Notes: generated by a model from the letters alone, not told the origin. A DNA stretch of 64,000 nt from JAWKWH01 sp963669285 (GCA_963669285.2 CAXXSI010000025.1:81837-145836), one strand, 5' to 3'. Positions 46,016 through 55,102 are shown, numbered from the stretch's first letter. Translations and numbers: made by a program.

Positions 46016-46996
46016 ATGAACCAGAATACCGGCAGCAAAGCCGCGATCGAAGCGGCAATCAGGACGATCCGGACCGAACAGTCCGGAGTCGCGGCGCTTG
46101 CAGATGCGTTGGATGATGGGCTTGCCGAGCCATTCGCCCGCGCTGTGGAAGCTATTTCGGCCATCGGTGGTCGCGTCATCGTCACCGGCGTCGGCAAGAG
46201 CGGCCATATTGGCTCGAAAATTGCGGCGACCTTCGCCTCGACCGGAACGCCGGCCTATTTCGTTCATTCAGCGGAAGCCAATCATGGCGATCTCGGCATG
46301 GTCCATCGCGATGATGCCATCATCGCCTTGTCCTGGTCGGGAGAAACCGCAGAATTGAACGGCATCGTCGCCTACGCCAAACGCTTCTCTATCCCGCTGA
46401 TCGCCATCACTTCCGGTGTCAATTCAGCGCTCGGGCGGGCAGCCGACATCGTTTTGAAACTGCCGCGTGTGGCCGAAGCCTGCCCGCACGGCCTTGCGCC
46501 CACGACATCTACCCTGATGCAGCTGGTCATGGGAGACGCACTTGCGGTCGCATTGCTGGAAGCGCGTGGTTTTACCGCCGATCACTTCAGAACTTTCCAT
46601 CCGGGGGGCCAGTTGGGTGCCAATCTCACCCATGTCGGCGACGTCATGCACACGGGCGACCGTATTCCAAGAGTTCCGCTCGGCACCAAGATGCCCGACG
46701 CGGTCATGGAGTTATCGCAAAAACGGTTCGGCTGCGTGTGCATCACCGATGGCGAGCGATTGGCCGGCATTATCACCGATGGCGACCTGGCACGAAACCT
46801 TCACCGCAACATGGCGGAACTCTGCGTGGAAGATGTCATGACGGCCAATCCGAAAACGGTCGTACGCCAGACATTGGCCGGAACTGCAATCGGCATACTC
46901 AACGAGAACAATATCAGCGCGCTGATTGTTGCCGAGAACGACATGCCTGTCGGCATTGTCCATTTCCACGACCTGTTGCGGCTTGGGGCGGCCTGA
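46016..46996 (+). CDS. kdsD: KpsF/GutQ-family arabinose-5-phosphate isomerase
   Basis: This is a 326-residue protein with an SIS sugar-isomerase domain (VIVTGVGKSGHIGSKIAATF; ALSWSGETAEL; PHGLAPTTSTLMQLVMGDAL) followed by two CBS domains (about 205-325). That is the KdsD layout. It converts ribulose-5-phosphate to arabinose-5-phosphate, the precursor of Kdo for lipopolysaccharide. Starts at 46001 and 46016 are both possible; I prefer 46016 because GGA sits about 8 bases upstream. It is convergent with the NfeD gene after 7 bases. Confidence 0.88.
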   Translation: MNQNTGSKAAIEAAIRTIRTEQSGVAALADALDDGLAEPFARAVEAISAIGGRVIVTGVGKSGHIGSKIAATFASTGTPAYFVHSAEANHGDLGMVHRDDAIIALSWSGETAELNGIVAYAKRFSIPLIAITSGVNSALGRAADIVLKLPRVAEACPHGLAPTTSTLMQLVMGDALAVALLEARGFTADHFRTFHPGGQLGANLTHVGDVMHTGDRIPRVPLGTKMPDAVMELSQKRFGCVCITDGERLAGIITDGDLARNLHRNMAELCVEDVMTANPKTVVRQTLAGTAIGILNENNISALIVAENDMPVGIVHFHDLLRLGAA

Positions 46997-47003
46997 CAAC
47001 GCC

Positions 47004-47462
47004 CTATTGAACGGCCTCGACAACAAGCTTCATGTCGGCTGCGCCGGTCACACGGACCTGGGTTCCGGCATCAAGATCCGGACCTGAAACGCTCCAGGTG
47101 GTGTCACCGATCTTTATCCGGCCATGGCCGTTGACGATTGCTTCATGCAGCGTCGCGGTTTTTCCGATCAATTGTGCGCTGCGCTGATTCAGCAATGGCT
47201 CGTCGGAGACATTGCCACGCCTCATCAGTGCCCGCCCGGCAAAGACGGACGCGAGCGCGATCGCAAGGAAGACCAATACCTGCACCTGCCAGGTCCAGAA
47301 TCCGGCGTCCCAAAGCGCCAGCGAAAGCGCGCCGACAACAACCGCGGCAATACCAACCCAGATAAGGAAGAAACCTGGCGCGAGAATTTCCAGGCCGAGC
47401 AACAGCAGCCCAAGCACCATCCAGTTCCAGGGGCCAAGTTCCATGACAATTTTTTCAATCAT
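47004..47462 (-). CDS. NfeD-family membrane protein
   Basis: This 152-residue protein has two to three transmembrane helices in the first 80 residues and a C-terminal OB-fold soluble domain (LIGKTATLHEAIVNGHGRIKIGDTTWSVSG). This is the short NfeD form that accompanies SPFH proteins. It lies 31 bases after the stomatin-like gene on the same strand. NfeD/SPFH pairs build membrane microdomain scaffolds, and their substrates are usually membrane proteins. Confidence 0.87.
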   Translation of the reverse strand: MIEKIVMELGPWNWMVLGLLLLGLEILAPGFFLIWVGIAAVVVGALSLALWDAGFWTWQVQVLVFLAIALASVFAGRALMRRGNVSDEPLLNQRSAQLIGKTATLHEAIVNGHGRIKIGDTTWSVSGPDLDAGTQVRVTGAADMKLVVEAVQ

Positions 47463-47493
47463 GACGGTCGCCTTTCGAGATCAGGCCAGGATT

Positions 47494-48450
47494 TCAGCTA
47501 TTGCCCGAATGTACAGATGGTGTCCGGCGCGTGGCCGGTGTGCGCCTTGGTGAGGGAGAACCGTCATCGCCAAAGACTTCCTTGGCAATGGCCCCAATAC
47601 CACCCAGCGAACCGATCAGCGACGACGCTTCCATCGGCATCAGGACAATTTTCTGATTGGGTGCGCTGCCGATGGTCGCAAGCGCTTCGGTGTATTTCTG
47701 GGCGACAAAGTAGTTGATCGCCTGCACATCTCCCGATGAAATGGCGTCCGAAACCATCGTTGTCGCCTTGGCTTCAGCCTGGGCCTCGCGCTCGCGCGCC
47801 TCGGCATCCAGAAACGCCGCTTCCCTGCGCCCTTCTGCTTCAAGCACCTGGGCCCGCTTCTTGCCTTCGGCTTCCAGAATCTCGGCGCGCTTTTCGCGCT
47901 CGGCTTTCATCTGCCGCCCCATTGAATCAACCAGATCCTTGGGCGGATTGATGTCCTTGATCTCAACGCGGGTCATCTTGATGCCCCAGGGATTGGCGGC
48001 TTCATCGACAACATGAAGCAGCCGCTCATTGATTGCATCGCGGTTTGAAAGCAATTCGTCGAGATCCATCGATCCCATCACGGTTCGGATGTTGGTCATT
48101 GTCAGATTGAGAATGGCGTTTTCCAGGCCGGAAACCTGATAGGCGGCTTGCGACGCGTTGAGCACCTGGAAAAATGCCACACCGTCAACCGCCACGGTCG
48201 CATTGTCCTTGGTGATCACCTCCTGCGTGGGAACATCCAGCACCTGCTCCATCATGTTCATTTTCCGGCCGACGCGGTCCATGAATGGCACGATGATGTT
48301 CAACCCGGGATTAAGCGTGCGCGTATATCGCCCAAATCGTTCAACTGTGTAGTTATATCCCTGAGCAACCGTTCTCACTCCGGTTAAAAGTAAAAGCAAA
48401 ACCAGCAGGACAAGAACAACAACGACGATATCAAATCCCGAAAAATCCAT
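47494..48450 (-). CDS. SPFH/Band-7 membrane protein (QmcA-like)
   Basis: This 318-residue protein has one N-terminal helix (VVVVLVLLVLLLLLTGVRTV), a Band-7 domain (YTVERFGRYTRTLNPGLNIIVPFMDRVGRKMNMMEQ pattern, read in parts) and a long Ala/Glu/Arg-rich coiled coil (residues about 185-245). These features match QmcA/stomatin proteins that assemble into large membrane rings with NfeD. GGGAG lies 6 bases before the start. The C-terminus is short, basic and Pro/Thr-rich. It is the first gene of the pair. Confidence 0.9.
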   Translation of the reverse strand: MDFSGFDIVVVVLVLLVLLLLLTGVRTVAQGYNYTVERFGRYTRTLNPGLNIIVPFMDRVGRKMNMMEQVLDVPTQEVITKDNATVAVDGVAFFQVLNASQAAYQVSGLENAILNLTMTNIRTVMGSMDLDELLSNRDAINERLLHVVDEAANPWGIKMTRVEIKDINPPKDLVDSMGRQMKAEREKRAEILEAEGKKRAQVLEAEGRREAAFLDAEAREREAQAEAKATTMVSDAISSGDVQAINYFVAQKYTEALATIGSAPNQKIVLMPMEASSLIGSLGGIGAIAKEVFGDDGSPSPRRTPATRRTPSVHSGNS

Positions 48451-48984
48451 TAAAATCTCCCTTGTTGGTTGTCGGTTGCTGTCACCCTGCCGGGGGTAAG
48501 CCGGTTTTATCTATGATATATAGGAACTTACATTGTCAGTTACAAATTATGCATCACAGGAAACTCGTATCCGCCACCCAACGGCTAACATGGTTGGTTC
48601 CGGAATTTCCGGGATTCCCAAGTGCTTCCGCGTATTTTTCATAAACGCCCGATTCGAGCGGAAAATTCAACTCGCATCGTTCAATGGCTCTACGACCATA
48701 GTGTAATGCAGTTGCATTTAGATCGCCGAATACGGGTTCGTTACAAGCTGAAGAAGTTCAATGTTCAGAGACTGTTAACCTAAAGCAGACGCAATTAACC
48801 CAATCCACAACTCTGCCATGGTCTGACCGCATTTTCCCTTCAATAAGCGCCGATTAACTATTAGTATTGATAGTTGGTTTTACCAACTGCGAATTCGGGA
48901 CAAAGATCCGGTGGGGATCAAGGGACAGCCGACAAGGCCTTCATTTTGACAAAGCGGGTTTCAATCGAGAGCGATCAGCGGACC
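48451..48984. other. 534-bp intergenic region before the M15-like peptidase
   Basis: No gene is supported here. It is noticeably AT-richer than its surroundings, with several TTAAC-type steps between about 48700 and 48870, and must hold the divergent promoters of the SPFH and M15-like genes. The downstream frame is open back to 48874 but conserved-looking sequence begins only at 48985. Confidence 0.5.
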
Positions 48985-50754
48985 ATGTCGTCTGTTTGGC
49001 GGCGTTATGTGGCCATTTGGTTGCTGGCGCTGTTTGGCGCGCTGGCGGTTGGCAGCGTGGCCAATGCGGAAACACGCACGCTGAAGCTCTACTTTGTCCA
49101 TACGCGTGAGAAAGCTGAGATCACCTACAAGAGGAACGGCCGGTATATCAAAAGCGGTCTCACCCAAATCAACCGTTTCCTGCGCGATTGGCGGCGCAAC
49201 GAGCCGACAAAGATGGATCCGCAGCTGCTTGACCTGATTTGGGAAGTGTATCGCAAATCCGGCTCGCGCAAGCATATTCACGTCATTTCGGCCTATCGCT
49301 CGCCCGCAACCAACGCGATGTTGCGCAAACGGGGCCGTGGGGTCGCCAAGAAGAGCCAGCACATGCTCGGCAGGGCGATGGATTTCTATCTTCCCGATGT
49401 GAAACTCTCCAAGCTCCGTCGCATTGGTTTGAAGATGCAGGTCGGCGGTGTCGGCTATTATCCAAGGTCCGGATCGCCCTTTGTGCACATGGATGTCGGC
49501 AGTGTCCGTCATTGGCCGCGCATGAGCCGCAGAGAGCTGGTCGCCATGTTCCCCAATGGCAAGACCCTGCATTTGCCCAAAGATGGCAAACCGCTTCCTG
49601 GATACAATCAGGCGTTGGCCTCCTACAAGAAGCGTCAGAAATCGGGCAGCAGCAGAATCGTTCTGGCAAGTGCAGAGCCGAGCAAGCCCGAAAAGAAACG
49701 TACCGGCGGTGGATTTCTGGCCGCATTCTTCAGCGGCGGTGCAGATGGGGAAGAAGATTCCGTACAAGCCGCGACCGCGCCGAAGCGGGTAAAGACCATT
49801 CCCGCACCAGCCGAAACAGCCAAACAGCCCAAGACACCGGAAATGATCATCGCAGCCCTGCCGGCTCGCGACGTTCCGCTTCCCTTGTTTGCCCCCAGGC
49901 CCAAGGTCGACGTCGGCGAAACCGTCGCGGTACCTGCGTCAGAGACCGGCGAGGCTGTCGAGACAGAAGCGCTCGAAACGCTTGTCGCAGCGCTCGACGT
50001 GCCACGCCCGACGCCACGGCCAGGCGAGTTCAATGAGGCCGTCATTGCCGAGCGCATAGCAGCGGCGCTGCCGCCGGAACGTTCCGGTACGGCTGTGGTC
50101 GCGATGGCCGGAAAGAGTGGATCGGAAGACACACGTTCCGCATTGAATGTGGCACAATCCGGAACTTCGGAAAAGGGTGACCGCGTTGTTGCTGTTCCAT
50201 TGCCGGAAAACAGACCTGATGCAGTCGTTCGCGAGCAAATAGTCGTGGCCGCGCTGCCGACGGCTGCGCCGCGAGCTGATGTCACTCCCGACAGGTTCGG
50301 CGTACCGGTGTTCCGCGACAAGCAAGAGATGACGGATACCGAGGCGATTGTCGGCACGGTGATCAGTCAGACACCCGATGACAAGCCGATTGCTGCGACC
50401 TCGCCACGCGAACTGCTTCTGGCGTCGGTTGGCGATCCAGATCCGGTTGAAACCATTACCGGCGGGATTCGCACGACGGATAAAACCCGCAAGCCCGTCG
50501 CTACCGATCAACCGGCCGAACCGAAGGTTATGATTGTTCCGTTGCCCGAGAGCCTTTCGCGCCGGGCGTTCTCGAAAACACATATCGCGCGTGCGCAAGG
50601 CTATGCACGCGCTCCTTCATTCGTATTTGATCTCGTTGGTCGTGCACCAAAGGAAATCTACACGGTCGGATTCAGCCGATCGACGGTAATTGCCAATCCT
50701 TACCGTTTCACCGGAAAGGCGGTTCAGTTCCTTTCCGTTGCCCGGTTTAACTGA
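48985..50754 (+). CDS. DUF882/YcbK-like M15 peptidase with long Pro-rich tail
   Basis: This 589-residue exported protein has a signal ending SVANAET and a D,D/L,D-carboxypeptidase-like domain (30-200). The domain has the M15 zinc motifs ISAYRSPATN, SQHMLGRAMDFYLP (HxxxxxxD) and a late HMDVG. In Hyphomicrobiales this family is close to YcbK and probably trims peptidoglycan. The remaining 380 residues are low-complexity with recurring AALP and PLPENRP-like motifs. ATG 48985 starts the signal. The stop overlaps the convergent eda gene by 8 bases. Confidence 0.8.
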   Translation: MSSVWRRYVAIWLLALFGALAVGSVANAETRTLKLYFVHTREKAEITYKRNGRYIKSGLTQINRFLRDWRRNEPTKMDPQLLDLIWEVYRKSGSRKHIHVISAYRSPATNAMLRKRGRGVAKKSQHMLGRAMDFYLPDVKLSKLRRIGLKMQVGGVGYYPRSGSPFVHMDVGSVRHWPRMSRRELVAMFPNGKTLHLPKDGKPLPGYNQALASYKKRQKSGSSRIVLASAEPSKPEKKRTGGGFLAAFFSGGADGEEDSVQAATAPKRVKTIPAPAETAKQPKTPEMIIAALPARDVPLPLFAPRPKVDVGETVAVPASETGEAVETEALETLVAALDVPRPTPRPGEFNEAVIAERIAAALPPERSGTAVVAMAGKSGSEDTRSALNVAQSGTSEKGDRVVAVPLPENRPDAVVREQIVVAALPTAAPRADVTPDRFGVPVFRDKQEMTDTEAIVGTVISQTPDDKPIAATSPRELLLASVGDPDPVETITGGIRTTDKTRKPVATDQPAEPKVMIVPLPESLSRRAFSKTHIARAQGYARAPSFVFDLVGRAPKEIYTVGFSRSTVIANPYRFTGKAVQFLSVARFN

Positions 50755-51385
50755 CCATCGCCGCTGCTTCGGCGGCAAGTGCCGTAATCTTGTCCCATTC
50801 TTCGTTGCTGACCAGGTCGTCAGGCGCGACCCATGAGCCGCCCACACAGATCACATTGGCCAGTTTCAGGTAGTCGCCCGCATTGGCGGGAGTGATCCCG
50901 CCAGTTGGGCAAAAGCGTATGCCCGAAAGCGGTGAGGAAAGCGCGCCCAGGAATTTTGCGCCACCGGCTTGCTCGGCAGGGAAAAATTTCAAGATCGAAT
51001 AACCTTCCTCATAGATCGACATGATCTCGCTCGGCGTGATCGCACCTGGCAGCAACGGCACTTCGCTTTGATGCGCGGCATCGAGCAATTCCTGGGTCGT
51101 GCCAGGGCTGACGATGAACCGCGATCCGGCTTCCACCGCCTTGTCATACTGGCGCGGGGTGAGAATTGTGCCCGCGCCGACAATGGCTCCCTCCACCTCC
51201 TCGGCCACCAGTCGAATCGCATCGACGGCGTCCGGGGTTCGCAAGGTGATCTCGATTGCCGGCAGACCGCCGGCCACCAAAGCCCGCGCCAGCGGCACGG
51301 CATCAGCGAGACGATTGATTTTCAAAACCGGTATGACTGGCTGGCTCTCAAGCACCGCCAGCAACGCATCCTTTTTCTGGGTCAT
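50747..51385 (-). CDS. eda: KDPG/KHG aldolase
   Basis: This is a 212-residue class I aldolase. The catalytic Glu is in LPAIEITLRTPDA, the phosphate-binding region is VGAGTILTPRQYD, and the Schiff-base Lys is in YSILKFFPAEQAGG, followed by CPTGGITPAN. It cleaves 2-keto-3-deoxy-6-phosphogluconate to pyruvate and glyceraldehyde-3-phosphate, the last Entner-Doudoroff step, and also 4-hydroxy-2-oxoglutarate. AAGGG five bases upstream fixes the start. No edd gene is adjacent. Confidence 0.93.
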   Translation of the reverse strand: MTQKKDALLAVLESQPVIPVLKINRLADAVPLARALVAGGLPAIEITLRTPDAVDAIRLVAEEVEGAIVGAGTILTPRQYDKAVEAGSRFIVSPGTTQELLDAAHQSEVPLLPGAITPSEIMSIYEEGYSILKFFPAEQAGGAKFLGALSSPLSGIRFCPTGGITPANAGDYLKLANVICVGGSWVAPDDLVSNEEWDKITALAAEAAAMVS

Positions 51386-51467
51386 TGGCCCTTCCGCATC
51401 GCTTCAAACAAGTGGCGGGTTATCAGGCAACGACAATCGTGTCCATCTTTCAGCCATTTGCATCGCT

Positions 51468-52355
51468 CTAATTCCGGCAACAGCCGATCAGGTAACGGAA
51501 CCAGGCAGCTACCTTTGATCCGGCAGCTGAAAGCGGCAAGGCCGAGCGGATAGCTTTCCTTGTGTTTTGATCGGCAATACCGGTCGACGGCAGTCCATGC
51601 TGTGACTGCAAATGCCGTACCGCCTTTTGGGTAGCAGGTCCAAAACTGCCGTCAATCGAGAGCGCATAGCCCAGAGCTAATAGATTATGCTGGAGGTCGG
51701 TGACGGCACGCCCTCGATCACCGAACCGCAATACGCTCGCATCGACTGGAGCAGCCGGACCACCACCATAACGCTCAGCAAACATGCGGTAGGCCGAAGC
51801 GATTTTGGCGTCATAGCTGAATTTCTTGTAACCCGGTCCGTTGTATCTCCGCGCGAAACCTGCCCAATCCCTTGTTTCGATCACGGCAACGAGATCGGCC
51901 TTGCGGATGTAACGGACCATCAGACGCGCTTGGCCCACCACCCCGCTTCTTGCTTCCGCAACCAGTTCGTCGACCGATCGAAAACCCAACCACGCCCAAT
52001 GCGCACCCATGACCTGGCCAAGGCCCCAGGATACCGATTCCCGCGCGGCTCGCCGGTCAATCGCTTCCGCTTTGCGCAACAGCCCCCAGCGGCCTGTCTG
52101 GGTTCGCGGATTGACAATTGCGCCCGCGGTCGGCGATGCCAGACCTAATGCTCGCGCCCGCCTGCGCTTTGCACCGGCAAGTCTTCTGTCAAAATAGTAA
52201 CCCTCAAACCGAATTAGCGGTTCAAGCTTGCCGTCAATCTGCGCGAACACCCTGCCGCCGCTTTCCACCTTGCATATGGCCAGCAGCGCCGCCGGCTCAA
52301 TACCGGATTCAATCGCTACCGCGACAATTTCTTTATCGGTATCCGGCGATGTCAT
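51468..52355 (-). CDS. N-acetylmuramidase-like endolysin with peptidoglycan-binding domain
   Basis: This 295-residue protein has an N-terminal muramidase domain of the DUF3380 type, with the likely catalytic Glu in AICKVESGGRVF, then EPLIRFEGYYFDRRL and SWGLGQVMGAHW. A C-terminal PG_binding_1 module follows (AVTDLQHNLLALGYALSIDG). There is no signal peptide, as for phage endolysins that need a holin or SAR route. No phage genes are adjacent, so it may be a domesticated endolysin or an autolysin. I start at ATG 52355, after GGGAA; a GTG lies at 52367. Confidence 0.75.
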   Translation of the reverse strand: MTSPDTDKEIVAVAIESGIEPAALLAICKVESGGRVFAQIDGKLEPLIRFEGYYFDRRLAGAKRRRARALGLASPTAGAIVNPRTQTGRWGLLRKAEAIDRRAARESVSWGLGQVMGAHWAWLGFRSVDELVAEARSGVVGQARLMVRYIRKADLVAVIETRDWAGFARRYNGPGYKKFSYDAKIASAYRMFAERYGGGPAAPVDASVLRFGDRGRAVTDLQHNLLALGYALSIDGSFGPATQKAVRHLQSQHGLPSTGIADQNTRKAIRSALPLSAAGSKVAAWFRYLIGCCRN

Positions 52356-52534
52356 GGCAGTTCCCACATGTCTTCAATTGCGGGCAATTGTCGCGCCAAA
52401 CTGGTCAGTGTGGATATATTCTACGACCGGAAACGCATGATGCCGTCCGCAGGTATTCCGATAACATTATGATATATATACGATAATTCAATCGAGTTGA
52501 TTGATCGGAGCGTAGGCGATAGGCAATCGGCAAC

Positions 52535-53497
52535 ATGACCCTGTCCACACCGAACCAAGTCTGGCGCGTCGCTGCACTTTACCGGTTTTTCCCGGTCGCA
52601 GACCCCCATGCGCTCCGCGAGGAATTGCTGCCGCTTTGCCAGGATTCCGGTATCAAGGGCACGCTTATCGTCGCCCGGGAAGGCATCAACGGCACTGTCG
52701 CTGGCGATGGCAAGGCAATTGACGCTCTGCTGGCAAAACTCGAACTGCTGGACGGTTTTGACGGCGCTGAAATCAAGTTCTCAACCGCCACGGATATGCC
52801 GTTCCGCCGTCTGAAAATCCGCATCAAGCGTGAAATCGTCACAATGGGAGTGGACGGCATAGATCCCGATGCCGACAAGGGCACATATGTTGACGCACAG
52901 AAATGGAATGCGCTGATCACCGGTCCGGACACGGTGCTGATCGACACGCGGAATCTATATGAGACCGCAATCGGTACGTTCGAAGGCGCGATTGATCCCG
53001 AAATCAATACGTTTCGCGAGTTTCCCGATTGGATCGAAAGCAACAGATCGTTGCTTGAAGGCAAGAAGATCGCAATGTTCTGCACCGGCGGCATCCGTTG
53101 CGAAAAGGCAACCGCCTATGTCAACTCACTGGGCCTCGGCGAAGTTTTCCACCTTAAGGGCGGAATTCTAAAATATCTGGAGGATACGCCGGTAGATGAA
53201 AGTCATTGGCGGGGTGACTGCTTCGTATTCGATGAGCGCGTTGCGATCTCACATGGTCTTGTCGAGGGTGATTATGAACTTTGCCGCGCATGCCGCCATC
53301 CGCTGACGACAGATGAGCGCAATAGCGAGGATTACATTGAAGGGATCTCTTGCCCACACTGCTGCGACCAGCGCACGGAAGGTGACCGCGCAAGATACGC
53401 ACAACGCCAACGCCAGGTCGAATTGGCAATGGCGCGCGGGGAAGAACATCCAATTGGCCGGTCACAAGACAATCGGTCAAAGAATAGCGGCAGTTGA
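52535..53497 (+). CDS. trhO: TrhO, tRNA uridine-34 hydroxylase (rhodanese family)
   Basis: This 320-residue protein has an N-terminal acylphosphatase-like domain (GIKGTLIVAREGINGTVAG) and a rhodanese domain with active-site loop MFCTGGIRCEKATAY. A C-terminal region has cysteine pairs CRACRHP and CPHCC. This is the YceA/TrhO architecture. The enzyme hydroxylates uridine-34 of some tRNAs, an early step of 5-methoxy or 5-carboxymethoxyuridine formation. The start is ATG 52535. It stands alone, with an AT-rich gap upstream. Confidence 0.9.
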   Translation: MTLSTPNQVWRVAALYRFFPVADPHALREELLPLCQDSGIKGTLIVAREGINGTVAGDGKAIDALLAKLELLDGFDGAEIKFSTATDMPFRRLKIRIKREIVTMGVDGIDPDADKGTYVDAQKWNALITGPDTVLIDTRNLYETAIGTFEGAIDPEINTFREFPDWIESNRSLLEGKKIAMFCTGGIRCEKATAYVNSLGLGEVFHLKGGILKYLEDTPVDESHWRGDCFVFDERVAISHGLVEGDYELCRACRHPLTTDERNSEDYIEGISCPHCCDQRTEGDRARYAQRQRQVELAMARGEEHPIGRSQDNRSKNSGS

Positions 53498-53629
53498 ACG
53501 ATTGTTTCGTCGGTGTTTCGCCAAGTTATCGCTACAATTGTTGCAATTGCCAATTCGACTGCCTACCTGACCGACATCTGATGTTTTCGCGGCCGGTTTT
53601 GGCGTGCCCGCGCTTCTGGGAGAGGCCAC

Positions 53630-54334
53630 ATGATTGATCCAAAAAAATTGCTTGATGATCTGCTGAGTTCACGAGTTCCCGGGACGGAATCCTCCGTTCG
53701 CGAAACCGCCGTTCGCGCCGGCGGTCTCGCCAAGGAAAATCCCATTGCAACCGGTGCCATCGCCCTGGCATTGCTTGGAACGGGCCCCGGTCGCGCCATA
53801 ACCGGCTCGGCACTCAAGATCGGAGGCCTGGCAGCGGTGGCCGGCCTAGCCTACAAGGCCTATCAGAATTACCAGCAAGGCAACGATCCCACACCAAATG
53901 GCGGCGATGTTCTTGATGGCGAGGTACTTCCTCCGCCGGAAAATACAAGCTTTCACCCGTCTCACGCGCCGCAGGGAGAATCCGAATTTGCATTGGTGCT
54001 GGTACAGGCAATGGTCGCAGCCGCCCACGCCGACGGGCAGGTGGATAAAGCCGAGCGCGGCAGAATTGCAGACCGGATCATGCTATCCGGTATCGACGAT
54101 GAGACCGGTGCATTCTTGCGCGATGAACTGGCCAATCCGATTGATGTCGGCGATCTGGCAGCTGCCGCGCAAACCGATGCGCAGCGGGTGGAACTGTATA
54201 CTGCCTCGCGCCTCGCGATCGATCCCGACAGCCGAGCCGAGCGTGGTTACCTGGACATGCTAGCCGGCAGGCTGAAACTCCCCGAAACGCTGGTCGATCA
54301 TATCGAGGCGACCGTCACGTCCGCCAGAGGATAG
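53630..54334 (+). CDS. DUF533/TerB-like protein
   Basis: This 234-residue protein has an N-terminal Gly/Ala-rich hydrophobic segment (about 40-75) that may insert in the membrane, and a C-terminal helical domain of the DUF533/TerB type (LVQAMVAAAHADGQVDKAERG ... in parts; IDPDSRAERGYLDMLA). It resembles E. coli YebE, a member of the envelope-stress set; its function is unknown. GAGAGG precedes the start. The next gene is convergent. Confidence 0.8.
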   Translation: MIDPKKLLDDLLSSRVPGTESSVRETAVRAGGLAKENPIATGAIALALLGTGPGRAITGSALKIGGLAAVAGLAYKAYQNYQQGNDPTPNGGDVLDGEVLPPPENTSFHPSHAPQGESEFALVLVQAMVAAAHADGQVDKAERGRIADRIMLSGIDDETGAFLRDELANPIDVGDLAAAAQTDAQRVELYTASRLAIDPDSRAERGYLDMLAGRLKLPETLVDHIEATVTSARG

Positions 54335-54442
54335 CAACTCCCGGACGTTGTAGCCGAGGACGGTGACACGGCAACGCCGGAAGACCAGGCGAGCGGCACC
54401 GGCAAGTACTAATCCCCGGCGGAATTACCTGTGCAACTAACG

Positions 54443-54468
54443 AAAACGGCGCCCCAAACAGGGCGCCG
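54443..54468 (-). terminator. Factor-independent terminator of the hsp20 gene
   Basis: On the minus strand CGGCGCCC (54461-54468) pairs perfectly with GGGCGCCG (54447-54454) around a 6-base loop, then TTTT. It lies 31 bases past the hsp20 stop codon. Confidence 0.85.
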
Positions 54469-54498
54469 CATGCCGTCTTGACATTGAGGGTTTGCGGG

Positions 54499-54966
54499 TT
54501 AGGCCGCTTTTGCCTCGATCTGCTTGCCTTTTTTCGCCGAAGGCGCGGCAATTGAAATGCGGCGCGGCTTCAACTCTTCAGGCACCTCGCGAACGAGGTC
54601 GATGTGGAGCAAACCGTTCTTCAAAGCCGCACCTTTGACCTCGACATGGTCAGCAAGCTGAAAACGACGCTCGAAAGTGCGACCGGCGATACCACGATAA
54701 AGCAGTTCGATGCCGTCGCCGTCCTTTTGTTCGGTCTTTTCGCCTTTGACCGTCAGCACATTGCGGTGCGCTTCAAGCTCAAGCTCCTCCTCGCCAAATC
54801 CTGCGACAGCCATGGTGATGCGATATGCATCCTCACCTGTGCGTTCAATATTGTAAGGCGGATAGCTCTGCGCACTTTCAGGTTGGCCCATCGAATCAAG
54901 CATCGAAAACAGCCGGTCAAATCCTACGGTAGAGCGATAGAAGGGGGAAAAATCTACATGACGCAT
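54499..54966 (-). CDS. Small heat-shock protein (Hsp20, IbpA-like)
   Basis: This 155-residue alpha-crystallin-type chaperone has the N-terminus MRHVDFSPFYRSTVGFDRLF typical of rhizobial class A small Hsps. The crystallin domain spans about 38-130 (YNIERTGEDAYRITMAVAGF; LYRGIAGRTFERRFQLADHV; AALKNGLLHIDLVREVPEEL) with the late I-x-I-like ISIAAP. It holds unfolding proteins in an ATP-independent way. ATG 54966 has AGGAGA 7 bases upstream, itself folded in a ROSE-type hairpin. An in-frame ATG at 55020, also with a GGAG site, would add 18 residues. Confidence 0.92.
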   Translation of the reverse strand: MRHVDFSPFYRSTVGFDRLFSMLDSMGQPESAQSYPPYNIERTGEDAYRITMAVAGFGEEELELEAHRNVLTVKGEKTEQKDGDGIELLYRGIAGRTFERRFQLADHVEVKGAALKNGLLHIDLVREVPEELKPRRISIAAPSAKKGKQIEAKAA

Positions 54967-55070
54967 TTTGTGTTCTCCTGTTGAGCAACATGTGGTCGCG
55001 TTGATCGGCGTACAGTCCATAAGATGGCTCCTGAATGCCGGTCGCGGTCCCAAAAAAGGCAACCGCAACC
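54967..55070 (-). promoter_or_regulatory. ROSE-type RNA thermometer in the hsp20 leader
   Basis: On the minus strand, GTTGCTC (54983-54989) pairs with GAGAAC (54972-54977) leaving one bulged G. This hides the AGGAG ribosome-binding site under the UUGCU signature of ROSE elements. Upstream is a stable 9-bp stem, GGTTGCGGT (55062-55070) with ACCGCGACC (55040-55048), including one G-U pair. The order of a stable 5' hairpin followed by a labile hairpin on the ribosome-binding site is the known ROSE layout of rhizobial small Hsp genes. Confidence 0.68.
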
Positions 55071-55072
55071 AA

Positions 55073-55102
55073 TAGATGGGCATTTAGAATTGGGAGTTCA
55101 AG
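55073..55102 (-). promoter_or_regulatory. Sigma-32 (RpoH)-type promoter of hsp20
   Basis: On the minus strand CTTGAA (55097-55102) is followed after 16 bases by CCCATCTA (55073-55080), close to the alphaproteobacterial RpoH consensus CTTG-N18-CYTATNT. A transcript would begin near 55066, at the first hairpin of the ROSE leader. Confidence 0.6.
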
